49,531 nt of DNA from a bacterium (lineage in GTDB: Bacteria; Sumerlaeota; Sumerlaeia; SLMS01): the NCBI GenBank assembly GCA_016125005.1, contig WGMQ01000048.1, positions 1 through 49,531 of the forward strand, read 5' to 3'. A model generated the notes under the pieces. The model was not told the origin of the DNA and did not search any database. It was given only the letters and a program-made list of their open reading frames with translations. The stretch's first letter is position 1, and each line of letters begins with the position of its first letter. Shown piece by piece: positions 23,469 through 32,154 of this stretch. Made by a program: the position numbers and the translations under genes.

Positions 23469-23932
23469 TGCTCCGAATCGACGTCCCTAGGGGCCAGCGC
23501 CCTCTCATCAAGGTCATTGTTGGCAGATCGGCCGCCCAGTCAGTTCTGGGCGGCCTTTCCGCGCCGCAGCGCACTCCCTCAACCACCGCAGACTTCCTCA
23601 TCGACACCGGCGCGAGCCACAGCGTCATCGATCTTGGCCTCGCCAAGAAGCTGGCGCTTCAACCCATGTCCCAGATGCCCGTTAAGACCGCCTCCTCCGG
23701 GTCTGGCCATGTCATGTCCACTCTCTTCATGGCCTCACTCTCCATCGCCTTCACCGACACTCTCTACTCGTCACCCATGGTCCCACTCGGCTCCCAGGAC
23801 TTCGGCAATCACGGATTTCACGGCCTCCTCGGCATGGACATCCTCAGCCACTTCATCATGACCTTCAACGGTCCCGCCAACTTCATCGAACTCCGCTGGC
23901 CTGCTGCACCTTCAAAGAAGCGGAAGCGCTGA
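23468..23932 (+). CDS. Retropepsin-like aspartic protease
   Basis: A 154-residue single-domain protease. The catalytic motif FLIDTGASHSVID (about residues 44-56) and the later hydrophobic GLLGMDIL (about 121-128) are the two marks of retropepsin-type enzymes, which act as dimers. There is no signal peptide or membrane anchor, so it should be cytoplasmic. Its start overlaps the partner gene. It is followed after about 100 bp by the tape measure gene. The pair looks like bacterial cargo; a role in phage protein processing is possible but not shown. Confidence 0.85.
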   Translation: MLRIDVPRGQRPLIKVIVGRSAAQSVLGGLSAPQRTPSTTADFLIDTGASHSVIDLGLAKKLALQPMSQMPVKTASSGSGHVMSTLFMASLSIAFTDTLYSSPMVPLGSQDFGNHGFHGLLGMDILSHFIMTFNGPANFIELRWPAAPSKKRKR

Positions 23933-23966
23933 CCTCCCGTCTCGCCCGTGGTGACCCCTTTCATTA

Positions 23967-23983
23967 GGTTGCCACCGTTCTCC
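23967..23983 (+). promoter_or_regulatory. Conserved upstream motif, copy 1 (candidate late promoter element)
   Basis: GGTTGCCACCGTTCTCC, 65 bp before the tape measure start. One of five copies of the consensus (C/G)GTTGC(C/T)(A/G)CCGTGCTCC. Confidence 0.6.
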
Positions 23984-24031
23984 CCCTAGGCCCCCTCCCC
24001 GCGCGACTCTCCATCCCGGAGACCGCGCCCC

Positions 24032-26812
24032 ATGGCCATTTACAATCTCATCACCCGCTTTGTTGCCGAAGGCGACGACGCCACCAGCGTCGCCCAGACC
24101 GTCGCCCGCTCCTATGTCGCCGTCGGCAATGCCGCCAGCGGCGCCACCATTGCCCTCCGCACCATCGGACAGAACGCGGGCAGCACCGCTGCCGCCATCG
24201 GGCAGACCACCGGCGCCCTCGATGCCGTTACCGCCGCCGCCACCACCACAACCCAGGCTTCCGAGGCCCTGGACGCCGTTGGCGCCAGCGCCCGCGCCGC
24301 CACCCAGTCCGTCACCGCCATGGACTACGCCCTCGATGGACTCTCCATCCCCGGCGCCCTCCCCGGACTCCCCACGGCCCCGGCAGGCTCTCCACCCCGC
24401 CCCGTTGGAACCGCTGCCAACTCCCTTGTCTCCCTCACCGAGGCAACCAATCAAACCCGCGCCCTCGATGCCGCCCTCGGCCAGCTCACCATCCCTGCCG
24501 CCCTGGCCGACGCCTCAACCTCCGCCGAGCGCCTTTCCACCGGCCTGATTCGCGCCACCGTGGCCGCCCAGCGCCTCGGCGCCCAGGCCCCCGCCATCAA
24601 TGCCATTGGCAGCGCCGCGTCCGCTGCCGCTGTCCAGGTCGAGGCCCTGGCCGCTTCGCAGCAGCCCGCCGTCAGCCCCCTTTCCGGCCAGGCTGCGGCC
24701 ATCGATGCCATTGGCACCGCAGCCACCTCCGCATCGTCAGCCGTTGACCAGCTTGCCGCCAGCGAACGCACCGCCGCCACCTCCGCCACAGCCCTCCCTC
24801 CCGCCCTCAACGGTGCCTCCGCTGCCGCATCCGAGCTTTCTGCCCAGGCGCCCGGCGTGGCCGCTGTCGGCACCGCCGCTGCCGGGGCCGCCGCATCCGT
24901 CAATGCCCTTGCCGGAGCCGAGCGCGCCGCCGTCAGCAACGCGGTCAGTCTCCCCCCCATCCTTCGCCAGGGCGCCGTCGCTGCCCAGCAGCTCGGCAAC
25001 GAGTCCCGCACCGCCTTCGGTAACATCGCCAGCGGAGCCCGCTCTGCCCTCGGAAGCGTCACGTCACTCATCGGTGCCTATGTCGGCTTCCAGGCCATCA
25101 AGACCGCCATCGGTGGGGCCGTGGCCGCCCAAACCGACTACGAAACCAAGGTCACTGGCCTCGCAGCCCTCATTAACACCAACTTCACCCTGGATCCCGA
25201 TCGCAACTTCGCCGCGTCCCTCGAGGAGGCCGACAACGCCATGGCCATGCTGGCCGAGCGAGCCCGCGTCCTTCCCGGTGACCTCGGCGACATGGTCGGC
25301 GCCGCCCAGAACATCGCCGGTCCCATGTTCGGCGCCGGTAAGGGGATTCGCGACCTCATCGACCGCGCCAGCCAGGTCCCCATCGTTGCAGGAATCATCG
25401 GTCAGTCCGTGGCCGATACAGGAAACCAGCTCTCCCGCATGATGAGCGGCATGTCCGGCGCCGACGTCCCCCTCGCCATGCGCCTCAAGAGCATGGGGCT
25501 CCTCACCCAAAGCTTCGAGGAACTGAACGCCCTTCCAACCGCCCAGCGCGTCGCCGCCATCGGCGCTGCCATGGACACCCTTGCCGCCGATCCCGACCTC
25601 TTCCGCCGCATCGTCGAGGGCGGCGCGGCCCAGTTTGCCACCTTCCGCGAAAACCTCTTCGGCGTCACCGGCCTCTTTGGCCAGGTCGGCGACACCGTCC
25701 GCGATGCCCTCCTCGTCCACGTCCGCGAGTTCAACCGCCAGGTCGAGCGCAATCCCGACATGCTCCGCGACATCGCCCGCATCATCTCCGGCGTCATCGT
25801 CCCCGCCATCGACACTGGAGCCCGCGGCCTCCGCTGGGCCCTCGATCATGCCCAGGGCATCGCCACCGCCCTCCAGATCGCCGCCGTCTCCTATGCCACC
25901 ATCAAGGCGGGCGGCCTGGTGGCCAGCGTCGCCACCCCTGTTATCCAGGCCACCCTCTCCGGAGGCGCCGGGGCCGCCGCGGGCAGCGGACTCCTGACCA
26001 TGCTTGGCCCCACCCTCGCCGGTGTCCTCCGCCCCGCCATCGCCGATGGAATGCTGGTGGCCGTCACCAGTGGAGGCGGAATCTTCGGCTCCCTTGCCGG
26101 ACTCAGCGCCGGATTCTCCACCCTCAGCGCTATCCTAGCGCCCGTGGCCGCCGTCCTCCTTCCCATCATCGCCATCGTTGCGGCCATTGGCGCCACCATC
26201 GCCGTTGCGATGGACAGGACCAATGCCTTCGGCGTCATGCTTACCGAGTCGTTTGCCTATGTCGGGAGCGCCTTCGGTCGCCTGTTCAATTCCCTCGCGC
26301 CTGTTGGACCTGCCTTCGGTGGCATCGTCACCGTCCTCGGCTCCCTCGTCGCTGGCGTGCTGACACCGCTCGTCTATGTCCTGGGCGGCATCATCGATGT
26401 CGTCACGGGTACCGTTACCGTCTTCACCGGGATCATCGCCAGCGTTGCCGCTTTCTGGGGCGCCATCGCCTCCGCCGCGGAGGCCCTCATCGATGGCAAC
26501 CTGACCGCCGCCAAGGACATCTTGCTCGGCACGCCGCAGATCGTTGTCGATGCCTTCGCGGAGAACTGGAAGGCTACCTACGGTCCCGACACCAAGCCCG
26601 GAACGCTGCCACCCGCCGAGCTTAGCAAACCCGAAGGTCGCAATCCCACCGACGTCCGCCCCAAGCCGACTTCGGTCAACATCCAGAACCTTAACGTCAC
26701 CAACAACTTCGACAAGTCCGTGAGCCCCGATCGCGTCGCCTTCGGCCTCATCGACCAGCTCCGGCAAATCCGCGCCACACGCCCCGTCCTCAAGCCGATG
26801 CAGGGCTACTGA
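24032..26812 (+). CDS. Tail tape measure protein
   Basis: A 926-residue protein that should set tail length and occupy the tube lumen. The first 340 residues are strongly Ala/Ser-rich and helical with loosely repeated units (IDAIGTAATSASSAVDQLAA; VAAVGTAAAGAAASVNALAG). The central part has tape-measure-type sequence (ARVLPGDLGDMVGAAQNIAGPMFG), and hydrophobic segments follow (LAPVAAVLLPIIAIVAAIGATIAV; LVYVLGGIIDVVTGTVTVFTGIIASVAAFWG). In Mu it follows the tail chaperone; here it begins the structural part of the arm and is about 15 kb away from its chaperone. Confidence 0.9.
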   Translation: MAIYNLITRFVAEGDDATSVAQTVARSYVAVGNAASGATIALRTIGQNAGSTAAAIGQTTGALDAVTAAATTTTQASEALDAVGASARAATQSVTAMDYALDGLSIPGALPGLPTAPAGSPPRPVGTAANSLVSLTEATNQTRALDAALGQLTIPAALADASTSAERLSTGLIRATVAAQRLGAQAPAINAIGSAASAAAVQVEALAASQQPAVSPLSGQAAAIDAIGTAATSASSAVDQLAASERTAATSATALPPALNGASAAASELSAQAPGVAAVGTAAAGAAASVNALAGAERAAVSNAVSLPPILRQGAVAAQQLGNESRTAFGNIASGARSALGSVTSLIGAYVGFQAIKTAIGGAVAAQTDYETKVTGLAALINTNFTLDPDRNFAASLEEADNAMAMLAERARVLPGDLGDMVGAAQNIAGPMFGAGKGIRDLIDRASQVPIVAGIIGQSVADTGNQLSRMMSGMSGADVPLAMRLKSMGLLTQSFEELNALPTAQRVAAIGAAMDTLAADPDLFRRIVEGGAAQFATFRENLFGVTGLFGQVGDTVRDALLVHVREFNRQVERNPDMLRDIARIISGVIVPAIDTGARGLRWALDHAQGIATALQIAAVSYATIKAGGLVASVATPVIQATLSGGAGAAAGSGLLTMLGPTLAGVLRPAIADGMLVAVTSGGGIFGSLAGLSAGFSTLSAILAPVAAVLLPIIAIVAAIGATIAVAMDRTNAFGVMLTESFAYVGSAFGRLFNSLAPVGPAFGGIVTVLGSLVAGVLTPLVYVLGGIIDVVTGTVTVFTGIIASVAAFWGAIASAAEALIDGNLTAAKDILLGTPQIVVDAFAENWKATYGPDTKPGTLPPAELSKPEGRNPTDVRPKPTSVNIQNLNVTNNFDKSVSPDRVAFGLIDQLRQIRATRPVLKPMQGY

Positions 26813-26813
26813 C

Positions 26814-28541
26814 ATGAGCCTCGAAAAGCTCCTCGATCAGCAGCACCGCGAGGTCCAGTCCCTCACCCGCGAGCAGCTCGTCCAGCTCGACCAAACCTTG
26901 GAACAGGCCCGGCAGGATCTCGGCAACCGTCTGGCCGACGAGCGGCAACGCCACGGCAACGAACGCTTCACCGCCCAGCGCCTCAAGGCCACCCGCCAAC
27001 AGGTCGAGGCCGCCATCGCCCAGACAAGCCAGCTCCTCGGACGCCAGGTGTCCGACAACCACGCCACCGCCCGCGCCCTCGCCGACGGCCATGTCGACGG
27101 TCAGGCCCGCGAGGTCGAATCCCGAGGCGTCGCCCAGCGCCTGGACATCCAAACCAGCCTCAAGCTCGCCGAACCCGATTCAACCCTCATCGAGCGCGGG
27201 CAGGGCCTCGCCAACGGATACAGCCGCGAGACCGTCCGTGCCTTAAAGGCCCGTCTCTCCCTCGCCACCCTCACCGGCCAGACCACCGACGAGGTCATTG
27301 AAGACCTGGTCAAGCCCGGCGGCCTCCTCGAAGGTGAACGCTATCGCGCCCGACGCATCGTCCAGACCGAGATCGCCTACGCCTACAACCGCCGCATCTA
27401 TCAGCAGATCAAGGCACGCGGTGCCAAAAAACGCCTCCTCAACATCCTCGACAATCGCACCGCCCCCGACACCCTCGCCATCATCGCCCTACCCGGTAAC
27501 CTGGTGCGCGACGTCGACGATCCGTTCGTTGATCCCACGACCGGCCGTAAATTCCAGTACCCCCCCAACCGCCCCAACGACCGCGCCACCATCGCCGTGT
27601 TCTTCAACACCGACCGTGAACAACAGGCCGTCGACCGTGAACGCGAGAAGGCCGAAAAGCTCGCCACACCCAGCGAGAAGAAAAAGGCCCGCGAGGAGGA
27701 GGCCCGCAAGCTCCGCGAGCGAGCCCGAAAGGCCCAGGCCGAACGCGACGCCAGGGCCAAGGACGCCGCCCGGAAACGCAAGGCCCAGCCCACCGCCCCC
27801 GAAGCACCGGCGCCACCTCCCGCACCCGCACCCCCGGGACCGCCGCCCTCCGTGGTGGCGCCCCCCGCAACCCAAATCCCCCGAGCGGTCGAGTTCACGG
27901 AATGGAAGCTCGACGATGACCAGCTCCATATCGGCCCGCAGGCCCCTCCCAAGCTAAACGAGCGTGGGCTCGATGAGCTGGACCGCATCGCGGAAGAAAT
28001 CCGTGATCAGGAACATGAACATGCCTATGTCATCGACACCGACGGCAATCCCCTCGGCACCGGCACCAACCGCTCTGCCAACATGGTGGCCATGCAACCC
28101 TTCGATGACGCTGGCGCTCTCAACGGCAACGTCTTCATCCACAACCACCCCCGCGGCAATCCCCCCAGCAGCTCCGACCTCGTCAAGGCGGCCCAGTACA
28201 AGGTAGCCGAGTTCCGCATTGTCACCAATCATCGAATCGGAGACCGCTTCATCGGCTATGTTGTTCGTCCAGACCGCTTTCAGGCCGAGGCCACCACTGG
28301 CGGACGAAACGATCAGATCCTTCGACTTCGCGACGAGTTGCAGTCTCTCGCCTTGTACTATGGAAGGATCCAACGGAAGCCGGTGGGCGATCGGGACTGG
28401 ACAGATCAGGACATCCGAGCCAGCACCGCCATTGCGATGGCCACGGCGCGTGGACTACGCGGCACCCCGCTCCTCCACCATCTGGCAATGATTGACCTTG
28501 CCAGGTACTACGGTTTTGGGTACTGGATTGAACTCAGATAG
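26814..28541 (+). CDS. MuF-domain head protein with C-terminal JAB/JAMM-type domain (polymorphic toxin candidate)
   Basis: A 575-residue protein. Residues about 135-265 carry a phage head morphogenesis (SPP1 gp7/MuF) domain: RARRIVQTEIAYAYNRRIYQQ, LDNRTAPDTLAIIALPG, FQYPPNRPNDRATIAVFF. Residues 270-330 are a charged coiled coil and 330-350 a Pro-rich linker. The C-terminus has AYVIDTDGNPLGTGTN, then FIHNHPRGNPPSSSDLVKA: His443, His445, Ser452 and Asp455 fit a JAB/JAMM metal site (HxHPx5SxxD) with a Glu near 399-402. MuF proteins of temperate phages are known to carry variable C-terminal toxin domains. It starts 1 bp after the tape measure stop; a 94-residue gene follows after 10 bp. Confidence 0.82.
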   Translation: MSLEKLLDQQHREVQSLTREQLVQLDQTLEQARQDLGNRLADERQRHGNERFTAQRLKATRQQVEAAIAQTSQLLGRQVSDNHATARALADGHVDGQAREVESRGVAQRLDIQTSLKLAEPDSTLIERGQGLANGYSRETVRALKARLSLATLTGQTTDEVIEDLVKPGGLLEGERYRARRIVQTEIAYAYNRRIYQQIKARGAKKRLLNILDNRTAPDTLAIIALPGNLVRDVDDPFVDPTTGRKFQYPPNRPNDRATIAVFFNTDREQQAVDREREKAEKLATPSEKKKAREEEARKLRERARKAQAERDARAKDAARKRKAQPTAPEAPAPPPAPAPPGPPPSVVAPPATQIPRAVEFTEWKLDDDQLHIGPQAPPKLNERGLDELDRIAEEIRDQEHEHAYVIDTDGNPLGTGTNRSANMVAMQPFDDAGALNGNVFIHNHPRGNPPSSSDLVKAAQYKVAEFRIVTNHRIGDRFIGYVVRPDRFQAEATTGGRNDQILRLRDELQSLALYYGRIQRKPVGDRDWTDQDIRASTAIAMATARGLRGTPLLHHLAMIDLARYYGFGYWIELR

Positions 28542-28551
28542 TGAGGGTCCC

Positions 28552-28836
28552 ATGCAGACGCCGGAGCAACTAATCGCACAGGCACACTCGATGCCCCTCA
28601 AGGAGTGGCGGGCCGTGGCGCGTTCTCTTGGCACCGAGCAGCTACTGGCAATGGCCAGGAGCATGACCATCCCCGAATTGCGGGACGCCATGTCCGGTGG
28701 CATTCTTGACCTGAACGCTGCGGTCGAGCAACCAGGGGAAATGGTCCTCTGCGGAGACTATGAGTGGAGCCTCATCGACGTCCTGAACACCAAGGAACTC
28801 GAAGCCGAACGCCTCGGCCAGCTCGCTCCCGCCTAA
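28552..28836 (+). CDS. Small protein after the MuF-JAB gene (possible immunity protein)
   Basis: A 94-residue protein, ATG at 28552, with GAGGG upstream and 10 bp after the MuF-JAB stop. Mostly helical (PEQLIAQAHSMPLKEWRAVARSLGTEQLLAMARSMTIPELRDAM), then CGDYEWSLIDVLNTKELEAERLG. No family recognised. Position directly downstream of a candidate toxin, and just before a terminator, suggests immunity or a chaperone; this is inference only. Confidence 0.7.
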   Translation: MQTPEQLIAQAHSMPLKEWRAVARSLGTEQLLAMARSMTIPELRDAMSGGILDLNAAVEQPGEMVLCGDYEWSLIDVLNTKELEAERLGQLAPA

Positions 28837-28863
28837 CCCGCTTATCCCAATCCCCCCTCCCCC

Positions 28864-28897
28864 AAGCCCCCGGCCAACCGCCGGGGGCTTCGCTTTT
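28864..28897 (+). terminator. Rho-independent terminator
   Basis: AAGCCCCCGGC and GCCGGGGGCTT (28864-28874, 28880-28890) form a perfect 11-bp stem with loop CAACC, followed by CGCTTTT. It closes the tape measure/MuF/small gene unit. Confidence 0.8.
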
Positions 28898-28926
28898 CTC
28901 CGTGCCTCCGTGTCTCCGTGGTGACC
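28896..28926. repeat. Dispersed CTCCGTG-type repeat
   Basis: TTCTCCGTGCCTCCGTGTCT, then CCGTGGTGACC, directly after the terminator. Almost identical to the copy at 22950-22980. Confidence 0.75.
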
Positions 28927-28936
28927 ACGCTTTTAC

Positions 28937-28953
28937 GGTTTTCACCGTGCTCC
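28937..28953 (+). promoter_or_regulatory. Conserved upstream motif, copy 2
   Basis: GGTTTTCACCGTGCTCC, 63 bp before the start at 29000 and after the terminator, where a new promoter is expected. Confidence 0.65.
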
Positions 28954-28999
28954 CACCAACCCCGTCCAACCCCCATCATCACGCTCATGGAGCCCCGTC

Positions 29000-29848
29000 A
29001 TGAGCGACCCCTTCAACATTGAACAAACCGACGGCGACTACCTCTATGTCGTCCTCGATGGAGCCGCCTCGCCCGAAGTCGACCTTCCGGAGGAGTACGC
29101 CCTTCGCTTCAACACCACCTACTATCCCGGCAATCCCGAGCCCACCATCCAGGTCCTCAACCACGCCCCCGAACCCATGCGCGTACAGGGGCTCCTCTCC
29201 GATCGCCTCATGGGCACACAAACCTATGCCCAGCAGACCCGCGAACTCCTGATGAGGATCTTCCGCGAGGCCCATCCCGTCGTGGTCAAGTTCCGCGACT
29301 ATGCCAACGATGCCATGATTTCCCGCCTCAAGTTTAACCGAAGCGGGCGGGCCGATGAAATCCGCTACGACATCGAGTTCACCCCGATCCAGACCCCCGA
29401 GTCCCTCCGCCCCACTCCCGTCCCCGACGCCCTCTACGCCGCCGTCGTCGAGGCGCGCCGCATCGCCATGGCTCAGGCCTATGAGGATCTGCCCCTTCCC
29501 ATGCGCACCCTCACCGAGGACAGCCCCGTCACCATCGAGGACCTCCCCGATCCGCCTCCCATCGCCCCGATCGAGTTCGTCATCAACCCCTGGCTCAAGT
29601 TCCAGCTCGAAGCCGCCGCCGTTCAGGCCAAGCTCATCGCCCTCGCCCGCATGACCGGCAACGAGAAGCTCCTCAATACCACCGACAAGGCCGTCGTTCT
29701 CAAGGAGGGCGCCCTCATCGCCGCCGGGAAGGCCCGCGCCATCGCCGACGAACTCAGCGGCGGTGGCAGCGTCCTCGGCCAGCTCACCGACGCCAAGAAC
29801 ATCGGCGCCTTCACCTCCAGCGCCGACACCCTCCGCCTCGCCCTTTGA
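29000..29848 (+). CDS. Tail/baseplate-associated protein
   Basis: A 282-residue protein. The region 50-125 (TIQVLNHAPEPMRVQGLLSDRL … LLMRIFREAHPVVVKFRDYANDAMISRLKFN … RYDIEFTPIQ) reads like tail proteins encoded between tape measure and baseplate hub in contractile phages, the place of Mu gp43, but I cannot name the family with confidence. The C-terminal 80 residues are an Ala-rich helical region. No signal peptide. Confidence 0.65.
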   Translation: MSDPFNIEQTDGDYLYVVLDGAASPEVDLPEEYALRFNTTYYPGNPEPTIQVLNHAPEPMRVQGLLSDRLMGTQTYAQQTRELLMRIFREAHPVVVKFRDYANDAMISRLKFNRSGRADEIRYDIEFTPIQTPESLRPTPVPDALYAAVVEARRIAMAQAYEDLPLPMRTLTEDSPVTIEDLPDPPPIAPIEFVINPWLKFQLEAAAVQAKLIALARMTGNEKLLNTTDKAVVLKEGALIAAGKARAIADELSGGGSVLGQLTDAKNIGAFTSSADTLRLAL

Positions 29849-29851
29849 TAC

Positions 29852-29868
29852 CGTTGCTGCCGTGCTCC
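29852..29868 (+). promoter_or_regulatory. Conserved upstream motif, copy 3
   Basis: CGTTGCTGCCGTGCTCC, 69 bp before the start at 29921, in the 72-bp gap. Confidence 0.62.
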
Positions 29869-29920
29869 ATTCGCAGGGCAACACCGTGCATCCTCCCATC
29901 ATCTCAACGAGGTCACTGCC

Positions 29921-30307
29921 ATGTTTCGATCCCTTACCCGCTCCTTCATCCTCCTCGCGGCCCTCGCCGTGACAACCGTCGCGACCGCCGAAGTCGACCG
30001 CGTCCTGGCGCGCATCAACCTTCCCGCCGGTGAAACCACGTCCATCCCCACCGATGTCGCCGCCGACGGCATGATCCGCGCCGCCCTGGTCAAGTCCGAG
30101 GTCCCCTTCACCCTCACCGCCTCCGCCCTCATCGGCGCCAGTGACACCATCGATCTCTACACCGAGACCGAGTCCACCACCGGCACCCTGACCCTCGCGA
30201 ACTTCGCCAACAAGCCCATCGCCGAGACCACCCGCCTCACCATCACCGTGGAGGACGCCCCCGAGGAGGACGTCGGCATCACCGTCCTCTTCCTCATCGA
30301 ACGCTGA
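29921..30307 (+). CDS. Secreted small protein in the head gene cluster (decoration-like?)
   Basis: A 128-residue protein with a clear signal peptide: MFRSLTRS, hydrophobic FILLAALAVTTVA, cleavage expected after TVATA. The mature part (EVDRVLARINLPAGETTSIPTDVAADGMIRAALV … DTIDLYTETESTTGTLTLANF) is Thr/Ala-rich and beta-like, about 105 residues, resembling in size and place the capsid decoration proteins encoded between scaffold and capsid genes. A signal peptide is not expected there. An alternative is a protein of the lysis or envelope stage. Confidence 0.68.
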   Translation: MFRSLTRSFILLAALAVTTVATAEVDRVLARINLPAGETTSIPTDVAADGMIRAALVKSEVPFTLTASALIGASDTIDLYTETESTTGTLTLANFANKPIAETTRLTITVEDAPEEDVGITVLFLIER

Positions 30308-30347
30308 CGTCTGGCCCATCACCTCAACCCATCCCCAGGAGCGCATC

Positions 30348-30875
30348 ATGGCTGACGAGCCCAATACCCCCGCGAATCCCGCCAATCCTGCGGCGACCGC
30401 CGCCGCGCCTGCTGCCCAGCCGCAGGCACCCATCAACACTCCCGCCGCCAAGCCCGTCGAGAAACCGGCCGAAAAGCCCGCTGTCGACGTCGACGCCATC
30501 CATACCGACTACAAGCGCCAGCTGGCCGAGCAGCAGTTCCGCAACGACGCCATCCGCGCCGCCGCCTCCGCAGGCGTCAAGGACCTCGATTATGTCGAGT
30601 ACCTCATCGGACGCGAGCGCGCCGCCAAGGGGGAGACGTTCAACCTGAACGAGTTCCTTACCGCCACCAAGACCGCGCGCCCCGATCTCTTCAACGCGCC
30701 CCAAGCGGCCACCCCCGCCAGCACCACCGCCAACCCGCCCGCCACCCAACAGCAGGCCGAAGCCCAGATCGCCAAGCTCAACACCGATCTCGAAGCCGCC
30801 CGCAAGGCACGCGACTACCCCCGCATCCTCAGCCTCGAAACCAAGCTCCAGGAGCTTCGCGCCAAGGGCGCCTGA
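30348..30875 (+). CDS. Capsid scaffold-like protein
   Basis: A 175-residue protein with AGGAG ahead of the ATG. The first 45 residues are Ala/Pro-rich and disordered (repeated KP.EKP), followed by a helix (DYKRQLAEQQFRNDAIRAAASAGVKDLDYVEYLIGRE), an Ala/Thr/Pro linker, and a C-terminal charged helix (QAEAQIAKLNTDLEAARKARDYPRILSLETKLQEL). This helical, linker-rich make-up and its position 31 bp before the capsid gene fit a scaffold. No separate head protease is visible. Confidence 0.72.
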   Translation: MADEPNTPANPANPAATAAAPAAQPQAPINTPAAKPVEKPAEKPAVDVDAIHTDYKRQLAEQQFRNDAIRAAASAGVKDLDYVEYLIGRERAAKGETFNLNEFLTATKTARPDLFNAPQAATPASTTANPPATQQQAEAQIAKLNTDLEAARKARDYPRILSLETKLQELRAKGA

Positions 30876-30906
30876 ACAACACTAACCACCCAGGAGATCC
30901 ACTCAA

Positions 30907-32076
30907 ATGGCTGAAGTCCCCTTCGCCTATGGCTACGAGAACAAGGTCCGCGACGTTACTGGTACTCTCATCCAGATCATCCAGGACTCTCCCGCCTACA
31001 TCAGCATCATCCAGACCGCGGCGCGTCGTGCCATCCAGCACAAGCACGAATATCCCAAGTTCGTCTCCGCCTCCAAGCAGACGACCACCACCGCGTCCCA
31101 CAACACCTCCGTTACCACCATTGCCGTCGCCAGCAAGACCCCCTTCCGCGTCAACAGCATCGTTCGCGTCCTCGGACCCACCGGCGCCGATCACCCGGAA
31201 ATCCTCCGCGTCACGGCAATCTCTCCGGGCGCCAATGAGATCACCGTTGTCCGTGGCTACGGCAGCACCACCGCCACCGCCATCGCGTCCGGCTCCAAGC
31301 TCATTGTCGTGAATACCCCTCAGCGCGAGTCCTCCCGCGCTTCCCTCCAGGGCGATCCCTCCGCTCCCACCCTCATCCACAATTTCACCGAGATCTTCGA
31401 CTGGGAGGCCGTCGTCTCCAATTCGCAGGGTCCCGTCCACGGCATCGGCAACCCCGGCTCCCAGGACCCCGTCGGCGATGCCATGAACTTCCAGGTCTCC
31501 CTTCGCCTCATCGAGACCGCCCGGAACATGAACTCGGCCCTCATCTTCGGTCGTGCCGTCGAGCGCACTGAACTCATCCCCGGCACCATGGGCGGACTCC
31601 TCCAGGCCCATGAGGGAGGCAACGTCGTTGACGCCGCCGCCGGAAACATCAGCGAGAAGCTCCTCAACGACGCTTTCCAGAAATGCCTCGAAGGCGGAGG
31701 TTCCCGTCTCGACACCCTCCTTTGCGGACCCACCCAGGCCCGCAAGATCACGGCTCTCTACAAGGACCGCCTCCAGATCCTCCGTCAGGACCAGACCCTC
31801 GGCAATGTCATCTACCAGGTGCAGGCCGGATTCCCCATTGGCGGCTACATCAGCACCATCGTGGTCGATCCCGCCTTCCCGTCCTCCAAGATCTCCATCC
31901 ACGATCGCACCCAGGTCAGCCTGGTCCCATTCCGTGCCATGACCGACCGCCCCTCCCAGGCCCCCGGCGATGACTTTGTCGCCCGCCGTGGTGTCGGCGA
32001 GTACACCGCCGAGTTCTCCGGCATCAAGGAAACCGGCTGCCTCATCTCCAATCTCTCCACCGAGATCGCCGCTTAA
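30907..32076 (+). CDS. Major capsid protein, SU10/DUF5309-like
   Basis: A 389-residue protein with an AGGAG site. The pattern fits HK97-fold major heads of the DUF5309/SU10 group: N-terminal YENKVRDVTGTLIQIIQDSPAYISII, an inserted beta domain (about 45-140, SVTTIAVASKTPFRVNSIVRVL … RGYGSTTATAIASGSKL), then NFTEIFDWEAVVSNS, ISEKLLNDAFQKCLEGGGSRLDTLLCGPTQARKITAL and a C-terminal VVDPAFPSSKISIHDRTQVSLVPF. A terminator follows. Mu gpT is a different head family member, so the head module was probably exchanged. Confidence 0.88.
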   Translation: MAEVPFAYGYENKVRDVTGTLIQIIQDSPAYISIIQTAARRAIQHKHEYPKFVSASKQTTTTASHNTSVTTIAVASKTPFRVNSIVRVLGPTGADHPEILRVTAISPGANEITVVRGYGSTTATAIASGSKLIVVNTPQRESSRASLQGDPSAPTLIHNFTEIFDWEAVVSNSQGPVHGIGNPGSQDPVGDAMNFQVSLRLIETARNMNSALIFGRAVERTELIPGTMGGLLQAHEGGNVVDAAAGNISEKLLNDAFQKCLEGGGSRLDTLLCGPTQARKITALYKDRLQILRQDQTLGNVIYQVQAGFPIGGYISTIVVDPAFPSSKISIHDRTQVSLVPFRAMTDRPSQAPGDDFVARRGVGEYTAEFSGIKETGCLISNLSTEIAA

Positions 32077-32095
32077 CCTCCCACCTCCCGCCACC

Positions 32096-32136
32096 GACGC
32101 CGGGGGGGCACTATCGCTCCCCGGCGTCTTTTTTTC
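32096..32136 (+). terminator. Rho-independent terminator after the capsid gene
   Basis: GACGCCGGGG (32096-32105) pairs with CCCCGGCGTC (32119-32128), followed directly by a run of T (32129-32135). It may lower expression of downstream genes relative to the capsid. Confidence 0.85.
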
Positions 32137-32154
32137 TCCCAATCGACGCCCGCC

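Noticed and set aside
24112..26815. Large antisense frames opposite the tape measure gene
   Set aside because: They are Gly/Asp/Val-rich mirrors of Ala-rich sense codons.
29249..29256. CTGATGAG on the plus strand as a fourth hammerhead
   Set aside because: It lies in well-coded tail gene sequence, and no GAAA with matching stems is found at hammerhead distance.
30275..30291. Sixth copy of the late motif before the scaffold gene
   Set aside because: GGCATCACCGTCCTCTT is at a suitable distance (73 bp) but too degenerate and fully within coding sequence.
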